From Ilyobacter_A sp963675185 (lineage in GTDB: Bacteria; Fusobacteriota; Fusobacteriia; Fusobacteriales; Fusobacteriaceae): a DNA stretch of 64,000 nt. How positions within the stretch are numbered: position 1 is the stretch's first letter; the number at the start of each line of letters is the position of its first letter. Where the stretch lies: contig CAXXOH010000002.1 of NCBI GenBank assembly GCA_963675185.2, positions 248,001 to 312,000 of the forward strand. Direction: 5' to 3'. The notes beneath the pieces were generated by a model, which did not search any database, was not told where the DNA came from, and saw only the letters and a list, made by a program, of their open reading frames with translations. The translations under genes and the position numbers were made by a program. This document shows positions 16,083-24,746 of this stretch, piece by piece.

Positions 16083-18500
16083 TTAAAGATCCGAACCAAA
16101 AAATTCTTGTGCAATTTTAACAGATTCCTGTGCATCTTTTGCATAGTAGTCTGCACCTATCATATCAGCATATTCTTGATTTAAGACAGCTCCTCCTACA
16201 AATACCTTGCACGGAATTCCTTCTTTCTTAAGGGCTTCTATGGTCTCCTTCATGCTTATAACTGTAGTAGTCATAAGTGCGCTTAAGCCAATAAGTTTTA
16301 CTCCCTCTTTTTTAGCAGTTTCTACTACTTTTTCGATAGGCACATCTTTTCCAAGATCTATTATTTCAAACCCATAATTTTCAAGTACTACTTTTACTAT
16401 ATTTTTTCCTATGTCGTGGATGTCGCCCTTTACAGTTGCAAGTATTATCTTACCTTTAGATATTTTTTCTGCGCCCTCTGCTTCAAGTTTTTCCTTTATC
16501 ACATCAAAAGAGTTTTTTACAGTTTCAGCTGACTGTATAAGCTGAGGTAAAAATATCTCGCCTTTTTCAAATCTTTGACCTACTATATCAAGGGCAGGTA
16601 TCAGATATTTTTTAACAATGTCCAGACCAGTCTCACTTTTTATGAGCTCCTTTGTCTTGGTCTTTGCTTCCTCTTTAAGACCTTTTATTACTATCTCTTT
16701 AAGATCCTTTTCTCCAGAACCAGAAGGAGCTGCCGTACTTTGAGCTGACTGTACCTGGTTAGAGTATCTTTGTATGTATTTTTCCGAATCAACATCTTGG
16801 TTTGCCAACACTTTGTAAGCGAAAACCGTCTGTATCATCTCTTCTGTATTTGGGTTCATTATAGGTGCATCAAGTCCTGCCTGCATAGCCATAGACAAGA
16901 ATGTCCTATTTAGTATCCCTCTATTCGGAAGTCCGAAAGATACGTTGCTGACACCGAGGGCGGTTTTTACACCGAGTCTCTCTTTTACCATTGTAAGCGC
17001 CTTCAACGTTTCCTTTACTTCAGCCTGCTGTGCTGATGCGGTTAGCACTAAGCAGTCTATGAATATATCCTTTTTGTCTATCCCGTACTCAGAGGCTTTA
17101 TCCACTATTCTCTTGGCTATTTCAAACCTATCTTCTGCAAGACTAGGTATACCGTTTTCATCTAAAGTGAGACCTATAACGCAAGCCCCATATTTTTTTA
17201 CTATAGGGAATATATCCTCCATTACCTCCATTTTTCCATTTACAGAGTTTATAAGAGGTTTTCCGTTGTATATTCTGGCCCCTGCCTCAATTACTTCAGG
17301 TGAGGAACTGTCTATTTGCAGCGGAAGGTGCAGTATCGTCTGCAGCTCTTTTATCACTTCTACCATAACGGCTTTTTCATCTATCTCAGGAAGGCCCACA
17401 TTTACGTCTAGTAGGTCTGCTCCTCCCTCATTTTGCTCTATAGCCTGACCTAATATATAATCTATGTCATGGTTTTTAAGCGCTTCTTTAAATTTTTTCT
17501 TACCAGTAGGGTTTATCCTTTCACCTATTACTCTCACTTCGTCAAATACGACGCTTTTTATAGAAGAAGAAACAACTGTAATACTTTTTTTATCTATTTC
17601 TTTAGTCTTTAATTTAGACACCTTTTCAACAGTTTTACTTATAAATTCATCTTTTGTCCCGCAGCATCCGCCTAGAACCCTTACGCCGGCTTCAGCCATC
17701 TTTTCCATATACTGAGAAAAGGTTTCGGAATCTATGTCAAAAACCGTCTTTCCGTCTTCTACTTTTGGCAGGCCTGCATTAGGCTGTACCATCACAGGTA
17801 TAGACGAGTACTCTAAAATTTTATCCACTATAGGGATCAGTTCTTTTGGCCCGAGTGAACAGTTTACCCCAAGCGCATCTACTCCGAGTCCTTCTAAAAC
17901 TGCCACCACAGTAAGAGGATCCGTTCCCATTAGGGTTCTTCCATCCTCCTGGAAACTAACTGTACAGAAGACAGGAAGATCGCTGTTTTCCTTTACTGCC
18001 AATATAGCCGCCTTGGCCTCATATATATCTGAAATAGTCTCTATAAGAAAAAGATCACAGCCAGCTTTTTCACCGGCTTTTACCTGACGTTTGAAAAGCT
18101 CGTATGCCTCATCAAAGCTGAGCATCCCTGCAGGTTCCATCAGCTTTCCTGTAGGCCCAAGGTCAAGAGCAACATACCTGTCGTCACCTGCAGCCTTCCT
18201 AGCAAGGTTTACAGCAGCTTCTATAACCTCTTCTACGCTATACCCACACTCCTCCAGCTTAAGCTCGTTTGCTCCGAAGGTATTTGTCGTGATTATATCC
18301 GCCCCTGCTTCAACGAATTTTTTATGTATGTTATATATTATTTCAGGTTTCTCTATGTTGTAGGATTCTGGAAGCTCTCCAAGCTTCAGGCCCTGCTCCT
18401 GCAGATATGTCCCCATAGCACCATCGAAAAATAGGAACTCGCTCTGCAGTTTCTCTCTAAGATCCACAAACTCCACCGCCTTTTCTAAAATTACATTCAT
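16083..18500 (-). CDS. metH: Cobalamin-dependent methionine synthase, catalytic part (three-domain form)
   Basis: Transfers the methyl group of methyl-THF to homocysteine through cobalamin. Order: homocysteine-binding barrel (FDGAMGTYLQ, GVNCSLGP, zinc ligands in RVLGGCCGTKDEF), pterin-binding domain (VIGERINPTGKK, about 315-580), cobalamin cap (about 615-690) and B12 domain with GDIHDIGKN (base-off His) at about residue 705. It ends after the B12 domain, so the AdoMet reactivation domain is absent and is encoded by the adjacent gene. ATG 18500 has a poor RBS; GTG 18467, after GGTGGAG, is an alternative that leaves an 11-nt overlap. Confidence 0.95.
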   Translation of the reverse strand: MNVILEKAVEFVDLREKLQSEFLFFDGAMGTYLQEQGLKLGELPESYNIEKPEIIYNIHKKFVEAGADIITTNTFGANELKLEECGYSVEEVIEAAVNLARKAAGDDRYVALDLGPTGKLMEPAGMLSFDEAYELFKRQVKAGEKAGCDLFLIETISDIYEAKAAILAVKENSDLPVFCTVSFQEDGRTLMGTDPLTVVAVLEGLGVDALGVNCSLGPKELIPIVDKILEYSSIPVMVQPNAGLPKVEDGKTVFDIDSETFSQYMEKMAEAGVRVLGGCCGTKDEFISKTVEKVSKLKTKEIDKKSITVVSSSIKSVVFDEVRVIGERINPTGKKKFKEALKNHDIDYILGQAIEQNEGGADLLDVNVGLPEIDEKAVMVEVIKELQTILHLPLQIDSSSPEVIEAGARIYNGKPLINSVNGKMEVMEDIFPIVKKYGACVIGLTLDENGIPSLAEDRFEIAKRIVDKASEYGIDKKDIFIDCLVLTASAQQAEVKETLKALTMVKERLGVKTALGVSNVSFGLPNRGILNRTFLSMAMQAGLDAPIMNPNTEEMIQTVFAYKVLANQDVDSEKYIQRYSNQVQSAQSTAAPSGSGEKDLKEIVIKGLKEEAKTKTKELIKSETGLDIVKKYLIPALDIVGQRFEKGEIFLPQLIQSAETVKNSFDVIKEKLEAEGAEKISKGKIILATVKGDIHDIGKNIVKVVLENYGFEIIDLGKDVPIEKVVETAKKEGVKLIGLSALMTTTVISMKETIEALKKEGIPCKVFVGGAVLNQEYADMIGADYYAKDAQESVKIAQEFFGSDL

Positions 18501-19125
18501 CGTACTTGCTGCAAACCTCGCAAGTTCTGGCTTTTGACTCTACACCGCTTTTTTGAAAACCTATTATTGCTGTAACTGATTTCCGCGGAGTGAGTATACT
18601 TGTCTCAGTTGCCACAAGCCCTATCCTTCTCCCGGCATCCAGCAAGTTCAAGAAGGTCCCTTGCATCTCTATAGGCAGGTCCCCGTATCCAGGGCTAAAA
18701 CGAAATGTTATTCCACACCCTTGTGATTCAGCCTCTTTTTTTATCTCCCACTCCGCTTGGTCTGCTAGCTCCTCCACATAAGCAGTTGCACAACTGTCCA
18801 TTATCACAGCTTTGGTGAGATTTATCCTGTTGTAATATTTTATCTTTTGCTCCACCTGCACCCCAAGCGTAACCGCAAGCAGTGCACAGCGCTCAGAATG
18901 TTTCAAGTGTTCCTTTATATCCTCACCTTGCAATACGAGATTTGCCCCTTGCAGGCCAAGTGAAGCTTCTCCTCTTGCCAAATCAAATACTTTATAGATG
19001 TATTTTGGTTTGGAAGAGTCTTTCACCTCTTTTATGCACTGGTCGATGAGCTTATCTAAGTCCTCGTCTATCTCCTGGTTTCTATACCCAAGATAACGTA
19101 AGACCTCATTTTTATCTATATTCAA
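18457..19125 (-). CDS. Methionine synthase reactivation-domain protein (stand-alone)
   Basis: Homologue of the C-terminal AdoMet-binding activation domain of MetH, here a separate gene as in Thermotoga and many clostridia. Diagnostic is RFSPGYGDLPIEMQ, near the AdoMet site, followed by LTPRKSVTAIIGF and a cysteine-rich tail CEVCSKYDEC...VCGS that may bind metal. It would reductively remethylate cob(II)alamin of MetH. The probable start is TTG at 19125 after GGGGGAC; longer starts would run into luxS. It overlaps metH by 11 or 44 nt. Confidence 0.88.
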   Translation of the reverse strand: MNIDKNEVLRYLGYRNQEIDEDLDKLIDQCIKEVKDSSKPKYIYKVFDLARGEASLGLQGANLVLQGEDIKEHLKHSERCALLAVTLGVQVEQKIKYYNRINLTKAVIMDSCATAYVEELADQAEWEIKKEAESQGCGITFRFSPGYGDLPIEMQGTFLNLLDAGRRIGLVATETSILTPRKSVTAIIGFQKSGVESKARTCEVCSKYDECNFRKGGGVCGS

Positions 19126-19135
19126 GGCGTCCCCC

Positions 19136-19591
19136 TTAATTCCCGTATATATTTTCGCTAAATCCTTCTTCAAGAACAAGTTTCGCATACTCCTTTGCTC
19201 CAAACAAAGAAAGGTCTCTATAGTTGCCGCACTGAATTTCATTTGCAGCCGGTACCTCTTCTGCATCCAACACTTTTTTCAGGCTATTTTCCAAAACAAC
19301 CTTTATCTGCCCTACTTCAGGCTCACCCCAAACTATAAGGTAAAATCCGGTACGGCATCCCATAGGTGACAGGTCTATTATATCTCCAAACTCTTCCCTG
19401 AGATACGTGGCGAGGAGATGTTCTAACGCATGCATACTCGCTGTAGGGATTTCGCCTTTATTAGGTTGTAAAAAACGCAGGTCAAACTTCGTTACTACAT
19501 CCCCGTTTTTACCATTTAATACGGATGACTTTCTAATATACGGCGCTTTTACTATTCTATGATCAAGTTCAAAACTTTCTACTTTCTTCAT
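19136..19591 (-). CDS. luxS: S-ribosylhomocysteine lyase
   Basis: Splits S-ribosylhomocysteine into homocysteine and the AI-2 precursor DPD. The metal site HALEH (H54, E57, H58) with C121 (EIQCGNYRD) and catalytic SPMGCRTGFY (C79) are intact; 151 aa. RBS AGGAGG. Its place between metF and metH makes it a homocysteine-recycling enzyme under SAM control; AI-2 would be a by-product or signal. No nucleosidase (pfs) gene is in the window. Confidence 0.97.
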   Translation of the reverse strand: MKKVESFELDHRIVKAPYIRKSSVLNGKNGDVVTKFDLRFLQPNKGEIPTASMHALEHLLATYLREEFGDIIDLSPMGCRTGFYLIVWGEPEVGQIKVVLENSLKKVLDAEEVPAANEIQCGNYRDLSLFGAKEYAKLVLEEGFSENIYGN

Positions 19592-19609
19592 GTTTCCTCC
19601 TGGCTACAA

Positions 19610-20491
19610 CTAATCTAAAGTCTTAACAATATTCTTAATATTATCCATGATTTTTCTAGCAATGTCAGGACGGTTCATCGTATAAAGGTGTATACCGTCT
19701 ACCCCTGACGAAAGCAGGTCAATAATTTGCTCAGTGGCATAGGCTATCCCTGCTTCTTGAAGGGCTTCAGGATTGTCCTCATATCTGTTTATTATCTTTA
19801 TGAACTTTCTTGGGAAATATGCCCCGCAAAGCGATAGTATCCTCTGTATCTGTTTTTTGTTTATAACCGGCATGATTCCTGCCTGTATAGGTGCTGTTAT
19901 CCCTAGTTTTCTAGCTTCCCTTTCAAACTCAAAAAAGTTTTCATTCTCGAAGAAAAGCTGACTTATGAAAAAGTCTACCCCGTTATCTGACTTTTCCTTC
20001 ATAAATAGAAGATCATCTTTGGAGTATTTAGATTCTATGTGTCCTTCCGGGTAGCAGGCTGCCCCTACTGAAAACGAACCTTTGTTTTTAAGGTATTTCA
20101 CTAGGTCCACTCCAGTTGGAAACTCTCTTTTTTTAGCTTCCTCTATGCTAAGCCCCTCTGGGAGGTCCCCACGAAGTGCTAGTATATTCTCTAGGCCCCT
20201 GTCTTTTATATGGTCTATAAACTGGCCTAGTTCCTCAGAATTGAAATTAATTCCAGTGAGGTGAACCAAAGGTTCAATCCCATACTTGTCCTTTAAAAGG
20301 CTAGCGACTTCCAAGGTTTGACTTCCTCCGCTTCCACCTGCCCCATATGTAACGCTTATGTAATCCATAGGAAGGTCGGAAAGTCCTTCTATAGTCTTAT
20401 ATATGGTATCTATAGAAGATGTCCTTTTTGGTGGAAATACCTCAAACGATATGACCTGTTTTTTCTTTTTGAAGATGTCACTTATCAGCAT
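19610..20491 (-). CDS. metF: 5,10-methylenetetrahydrofolate reductase
   Basis: FAD-dependent reduction of methylene-THF to methyl-THF, the methyl donor for MetH. Contains SFEVFPPKR, SVTYGAGGS, LALRGDLP, DFFISQLFFE and AGIMP; 293 aa, standard. RBS GGAGG. First gene after the SAM riboswitch and head of the metF-luxS-reactivase-metH operon. Confidence 0.97.
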   Translation of the reverse strand: MLISDIFKKKKQVISFEVFPPKRTSSIDTIYKTIEGLSDLPMDYISVTYGAGGSGGSQTLEVASLLKDKYGIEPLVHLTGINFNSEELGQFIDHIKDRGLENILALRGDLPEGLSIEEAKKREFPTGVDLVKYLKNKGSFSVGAACYPEGHIESKYSKDDLLFMKEKSDNGVDFFISQLFFENENFFEFEREARKLGITAPIQAGIMPVINKKQIQRILSLCGAYFPRKFIKIINRYEDNPEALQEAGIAYATEQIIDLLSSGVDGIHLYTMNRPDIARKIMDNIKNIVKTLD

Positions 20492-20551
20492 TAAAATTCC
20501 TCCCTAAATCGTTTATCATTTAATCTAACTCAAGTCTAAAATAGTAAATTA

Positions 20552-20584
20552 ATAAAAAAAGCTGTTTTCCATAAGAAAAACAGC
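20552..20584 (-). terminator. Riboswitch-controlled terminator before metF
   Basis: Stem GCTGTTTT / AAAACAGC (minus strand 20584-20577 / 20568-20561) followed by seven U residues; 3' of the SAM aptamer, the expected off-switch. Confidence 0.85.
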
Positions 20585-20613
20585 CAAGTACAGCCTATAC
20601 TCAAAAGCTCTTT

Positions 20614-20722
20614 TTCTCATCTTTCAAAGTGAATTCACTTTGCAGGATTTGACACCGTATACCGTGGTACCGGTTGTCGGGCTTCGTAGGGCCAGTCCCT
20701 CCACCACTCTTGATAAGATCTC
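20614..20722 (-). promoter_or_regulatory. SAM-I riboswitch (S box)
   Basis: On the minus strand: CTTATCAAGAG..GGTGGAGGGA, CTGGCCC..GAAGCCCG.CAACC, a P3 hairpin region and closing GATGAGA, the conserved S-box core in order. With S-adenosylmethionine bound it should favour the downstream terminator and shut off metF-luxS-metH. Confidence 0.95.
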
Positions 20723-20744
20723 TCTATTTCTTTTTAATGTATGA

Positions 20745-20773
20745 ATTTTATAAAAAAAACGGCTCTATGTCAA
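20745..20773 (-). promoter_or_regulatory. Promoter of the SAM-riboswitch operon
   Basis: TTGACA (20773-20768)-17-TAAAAT (20750-20745) on the minus strand, about 25 bp before the aptamer. The remaining gap to 20971 is AT-rich with nothing recognised. Confidence 0.75.
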
Positions 20774-20971
20774 TATTTTTTTGTTTTTTTAGTATGAGTT
20801 AATCTCAATTTAATCTATTTCTTCCATTTTACTTTTTAATCTGCACTTCTTTAAAACAAAAGGTACAAAATTTATTGTATCACACTTTTTAGCAAATAAT
20901 TAACAATTTAATGTAATTTGTGCTAACTAGTCTATACTATTAACTGTTTTAACTCATATTTATATCACCGT

Positions 20972-21679
20972 TTATCTGGTTTTACCTTTCTTTTTATATC
21001 CAGGCCTATCTTTTTCCACTTTGCCTTTTGTCTTGCTGCTTTTTTTCTGTAATCCTTTGTTGTTTTTTTCCTGCCTTGGATTTTTCTTGGCTTTATCTAC
21101 CCTTACTACAGCTTTATTCTTTGCTACTGAAAATCCAAATTTCCCTATGGGCTCCTCTGCCATGGGGAAATACTCTCCATGACAGTAATTTATAAGGTCA
21201 GCCCACTCAAGACGGATCTTCCCTTTATCATCCATAATGGACGAGTCCACATGAGAGCCAAGAACCTCAGCTATGAAAAGGTCATGTGACCCCAAAGGAA
21301 TAATATCCTTTACCCTGCATTCTATGTTAACAGGACATTCCTCTATATAGGAGGCGGCTACGTGGATCCCTTCTTTCATTGTAAATTTCATTTTCTGAAT
21401 CTTATCTTCAATTTTCCCGGACCTTACTCCGCAGTAATCTGTCTCGTGTACCAATTTCGCACTTGGAAGGTTCACTATAAATTCCATTGATTCCTTTATA
21501 TATTCATAGGAAAGTCTCTCCGGCCTTATCGAGATAGATAGCATCGGCGGCTTGGTACATACCGTCCCTGTCCAGGCTACTGTAAAAACATTATCTTTCC
21601 CATCCTTATTTCTGGAAGTCACCAGGACTACAGGCACCGGATTTAGAATTACACTTCCCTTAAACTCTATTTTACTCAT
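20972..21679 (-). CDS. Flavin reductase family protein with basic tail
   Basis: FMN-binding split-barrel protein of the flavoredoxin / flavin-reductase-like group (NPVPVVLVTSRNKDGKDNVFTVAWTGTVCTKPPMLSISIRPERLSYEYI). Residues about 1-190 are the flavin domain; the last about 45 residues are lysine-rich (KKNPRQEKNNKGLQKKSSKTKGK...), unusual for the family and possibly a nucleic-acid or membrane anchor. ATG 21679 (MSKIEFKGS) with AGGGG is chosen over an upstream in-frame codon. Single gene. Electron donor and partner unknown. Confidence 0.85.
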   Translation of the reverse strand: MSKIEFKGSVILNPVPVVLVTSRNKDGKDNVFTVAWTGTVCTKPPMLSISIRPERLSYEYIKESMEFIVNLPSAKLVHETDYCGVRSGKIEDKIQKMKFTMKEGIHVAASYIEECPVNIECRVKDIIPLGSHDLFIAEVLGSHVDSSIMDDKGKIRLEWADLINYCHGEYFPMAEEPIGKFGFSVAKNKAVVRVDKAKKNPRQEKNNKGLQKKSSKTKGKVEKDRPGYKKKGKTR

Positions 21680-21856
21680 CAAATTACCCCTCTGAATTTT
21701 TAAATGTCCTAGAATTATATCACAAAATGGCAGCCCCACAAATAATATTTTTGAGCAAATTGTACCAATCATTGAAATATCTCTAAATCCATCTCTCCAT
21801 GTTCAGATAGCTTCACTGCAGAGAAACCATAAACACTTTTGAAAATTCAAATAATA

Positions 21857-21886
21857 AAAGAGAAAATACCTGGGCATTCTCTCTTT
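21857..21886 (-). terminator. thiC terminator
   Basis: On the minus-strand RNA AAAGAGAGAAUGCC pairs with GGUAUUUUCUCUUU (with G-U pairs), loop CA, then UUAUUAUUU. Confidence 0.7.
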
Positions 21887-21896
21887 ACATTTTAAA

Positions 21897-23174
21897 TTAT
21901 GCGTCCTTTTTGGTTCTTTTGATAGGACATAGATCCCCGCACATTGTACACACTTCTCCATCTATAGGCATCGATGACGCTCTATATTCTCTGGCTTTTT
22001 CAGGATCAATCGCAAGGTCAAACATTGTTTTCCAATCAAGATTTCCTCTCGCCTCACTCATTTTGTGATCCCACTCTATAGCTCCTTTTACACCTTTTGC
22101 TATATCAGCTGCATGTGCTGCTATTCTAGAAGCCATCAACCCTTCTTTCATATCATCCAGATCAGGAAGTCTAAGATGTTCAGCAGGAGTTACATAACAT
22201 AGGAAATCTGCTCCATTTGCTGCTGCCAGCGTCCCACCAATAGCTGATGTAATGTGGTCATACCCAGGGGCCACATCTGTTACAATAGGTCCTAAAATGT
22301 AGAACGGTGCCCCGTGGCAGAGTTTCTTCTGAATTTGCATATTTGTTACAATTTCATTCAAAGGCACATGTCCAGGGCCTTCTATCATGACCTGTACATT
22401 TCTTTCCCAAGCCCGTTTGGTAAGTTCTCCCAGAATAATAAGCTCTTGGATTTGAGGAGCATCTGTTGAATCTTTTATACTTCCAGGTCTAAGTCCATCA
22501 CCAAGGCTTAAAGTAACATCATATTTTTCACATATATTCAATAATCTGTCATAGTGCTCATAGAAAGGATTCTCTTTGTCGTTCAATTTCATCCATTCAT
22601 ATAATATAGACCCTCCTCTACTTACTATGTGAGTAAGTCTAGGATTATTATCCACTCTTTCTGCAGCTACTCTATTAAACCCTGCATGTATAGTCAAGAA
22701 GTCTATCCCGTCTTTTGCATGTTCTTCAACTACTCTAAAAAGATCTTCTTCTGTCATGTCTTTAATATTTTTTCCATATTTAGCTACGGCATCATACATA
22801 GGAACAGTCCCAATCATTACAGGAATCTCTTCAACTAGCCTTCTCCTATGTTTAGCTGTATCCCCAAAAGTACTTAAGTCCATTATTGCATCGGCTTTAT
22901 ATTTTACTGCCGTTTGAGCTTTCTCAAGTTCCGCATTAGGATCGCATTTATCCTCTGATACTCCCAGGTTTACGTTAACTTTTGTCTTGGTTCCTTCTCC
23001 TACTGCTATTCCTCTAAGATTTTTATGGTTTTTATTTGCAGGTATTACTATTTTCCCTGTTGCAATTTTTCCCATAAGTTCTTCTTTGCTTATCTGCTCA
23101 TCCCTTATTACATCTTCCATCTGCTTTGTAAAAATCCCTTTTTTAGCAGCATCCATTTGAGTTGTATATAACAT
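21897..23174 (-). CDS. thiC: Phosphomethylpyrimidine synthase
   Basis: Radical-SAM conversion of aminoimidazole ribotide to HMP-P, the pyrimidine half of thiamine. GDGLRPG, EGPGHVPL, GPIVTDVAPGYDHIT and the C-terminal cluster motif CTMCGDLC are present; 425 aa is the short clostridial form. SD AGGAGGG. Last gene of the thi operon. Confidence 0.97.
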   Translation of the reverse strand: MLYTTQMDAAKKGIFTKQMEDVIRDEQISKEELMGKIATGKIVIPANKNHKNLRGIAVGEGTKTKVNVNLGVSEDKCDPNAELEKAQTAVKYKADAIMDLSTFGDTAKHRRRLVEEIPVMIGTVPMYDAVAKYGKNIKDMTEEDLFRVVEEHAKDGIDFLTIHAGFNRVAAERVDNNPRLTHIVSRGGSILYEWMKLNDKENPFYEHYDRLLNICEKYDVTLSLGDGLRPGSIKDSTDAPQIQELIILGELTKRAWERNVQVMIEGPGHVPLNEIVTNMQIQKKLCHGAPFYILGPIVTDVAPGYDHITSAIGGTLAAANGADFLCYVTPAEHLRLPDLDDMKEGLMASRIAAHAADIAKGVKGAIEWDHKMSEARGNLDWKTMFDLAIDPEKAREYRASSMPIDGEVCTMCGDLCPIKRTKKDA

Positions 23175-23191
23175 TAATTTCCCTCCTAATT

Positions 23192-24214
23192 TTAAAGTTT
23201 TGAATTTATTCTAGCAACCATTTCTTTTATGTTTTCGGCACCTACTACCTCACTTACAAGACAGATTCTTTTAGCGCCACGTTCTAGAACCTCGTCTAAG
23301 TTGTGTTCTTTTATACCACCTATGGCTATAAAAGGAATCTCGACGTTTGCTACTGCATATTCCAGATACTCTAGCCCTACCGGGGCCGTATCTTTAGTAG
23401 TAGTTTTAAATATCGGCCCTACACCTATGTAGTCCGCTCCTTGTTCTTCGGCTTTTTTTGCCTGTTCTGGGCTATGGGTAGATACCCCGACTATCTTACC
23501 TTCTCCTATTATAGCTCTCACATCTGCTATGCTCATGTCATCCTGTCCAACGTGCACTCCGTCTGCATCCACTAAAACGGCCAAATCCACATGGTCGTTC
23601 ATTATAAGTAGCACTCCATTTTCACGGCATAGTTTTGCTATCTTTTTTGCTTCCTCTATTTTATCGCGGTGAAGCTTATCTTTTTCCCTGTACTGTATTA
23701 TCTTTATCCCTGCTTCGATCATCTCTTTCACGCACTGCAAGTTTGACTTCCCGTTTGCAAACTTCTCCCCGGTTATACCGTAGATGCCTAGTGGTATCTC
23801 TTTTTTAAACTTCTTTCCGTACTCCTTTTCCAAGTAGTACGCCTGATACCTCAGCCCCTCCATGTCCTTGGAGGTAGCATAGTGCCCTATTATCTTAAGG
23901 GTCTCTTCTATGACTCTAAGGGCCTCTGTCACCCTCTTGAAGTTTGCGTTCACAAGTTGCTTCAAGCTGGTTTTCTTATCTAGGGTGCTGGCCCTGCTTA
24001 TCTCCCTGCCTATATCGTGCTGGGAATCCCTACAGTTTATGAAGCTGTCATCCATTTCTTGAAGAGACTTCCTTAGAGTATGGCGCATGTTTCTAAACTC
24101 TTTTGTCAGCACCTCATCTTCAAAGTGGAAACGGAGCACATCTTCCAAAACCCTTATACCCTCGGCAGCCCTGTTCACATTTGCATCCAATATCCTATGC
24201 ATCCCCGTTTTCAT
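23192..24214 (-). CDS. thiE: ThiD2-ThiE fusion: HMP-P kinase domain and thiamine-phosphate synthase
   Basis: Two domains. Residues 1-130 (MHRILDANVNRAAEGIRVLEDVLRF, RHTLRK, SRASTLDKK, ANFKRVTEALRVIEE) match the ThiD2 domain, described as a monofunctional HMP-P kinase fused to ThiE in several phyla. Residues about 140-340 are thiamine-phosphate synthase (IIQYREKD, LLIMNDHVDLAVLVDADGVHVGQDD, GVSTHS, GVGPIFKTTTK). The fusion would both phosphorylate HMP-P and couple HMP-PP to the thiazole, which fits the lack of thiD in the operon. ATG 24214 follows AAGGGGG; it overlaps thiF by 20 nt. Confidence 0.92.
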   Translation of the reverse strand: MKTGMHRILDANVNRAAEGIRVLEDVLRFHFEDEVLTKEFRNMRHTLRKSLQEMDDSFINCRDSQHDIGREISRASTLDKKTSLKQLVNANFKRVTEALRVIEETLKIIGHYATSKDMEGLRYQAYYLEKEYGKKFKKEIPLGIYGITGEKFANGKSNLQCVKEMIEAGIKIIQYREKDKLHRDKIEEAKKIAKLCRENGVLLIMNDHVDLAVLVDADGVHVGQDDMSIADVRAIIGEGKIVGVSTHSPEQAKKAEEQGADYIGVGPIFKTTTKDTAPVGLEYLEYAVANVEIPFIAIGGIKEHNLDEVLERGAKRICLVSEVVGAENIKEMVARINSKL

Positions 24215-24746
24215 AAAATCCCCCTTTTTCAAGGACTATGTTAGCCATTATTGCTGCCACTGTAGACACCTTTGTAGAGTAGGTCTTGTATTCGTCTATA
24301 TCTTTTGAGAAATCCCCAACTATATAGACCCTCTCCCCTATATTTTTTATCTCTATATTCCCCATGTCGTGATGGGCTATGCCAGAACCGGCTACGATAA
24401 GTTTTTTGTGAAAAAGGCACTCCTCTATAAGCATCGCCTTGTAACTTTTCTTGTCAAATGCCTCCACCAAAATTTTACACTCTTTAAATGCATCCCTCAT
24501 GTTGTCTCTGGTAAGTTTCTCGTTTACCACTTCTATATCCAAATCGGGTGCTATCCTTAATAAGTTCTCACGCAAAGCCTCCACCTTAACCATGCCTACC
24601 TGGTCCATGAAGTAAAACTGCCTGTTTAGGTTAGACTCATCTATGACATCGAAGTCGACTATCTTTAGTTTTTTAATTCCAGACCTAACGAGGTTTACCG
24701 CCACATTAGACCCCAACCCCCCTGCACCAGCTATACCTATTCTCAT
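24195..24746 (-). CDS. thiF: ThiF-like sulfur-carrier adenylyltransferase (short form)
   Basis: Activates the C-terminal glycine of ThiS by adenylation. MRIGIAGAGGLGSNVAVNL (Rossmann ATP site), DFDVIDESNLNRQFYF and KVEALRENL are E1-like. About 183 aa and no CxxC zinc pairs, so it belongs to the short clostridial ThiF family. ATG at 24746 overlaps the thiH stop (ATGA). Confidence 0.92.
   Translation of the reverse strand: MRIGIAGAGGLGSNVAVNLVRSGIKKLKIVDFDVIDESNLNRQFYFMDQVGMVKVEALRENLLRIAPDLDIEVVNEKLTRDNMRDAFKECKILVEAFDKKSYKAMLIEECLFHKKLIVAGSGIAHHDMGNIEIKNIGERVYIVGDFSKDIDEYKTYSTKVSTVAAIMANIVLEKGGFYENGDA

Noticed and set aside
17734..18363. Long plus-strand frames opposite metH
   Set aside because: Shadows of metH with no family motifs; similar long antisense frames occur over groL and pyk.
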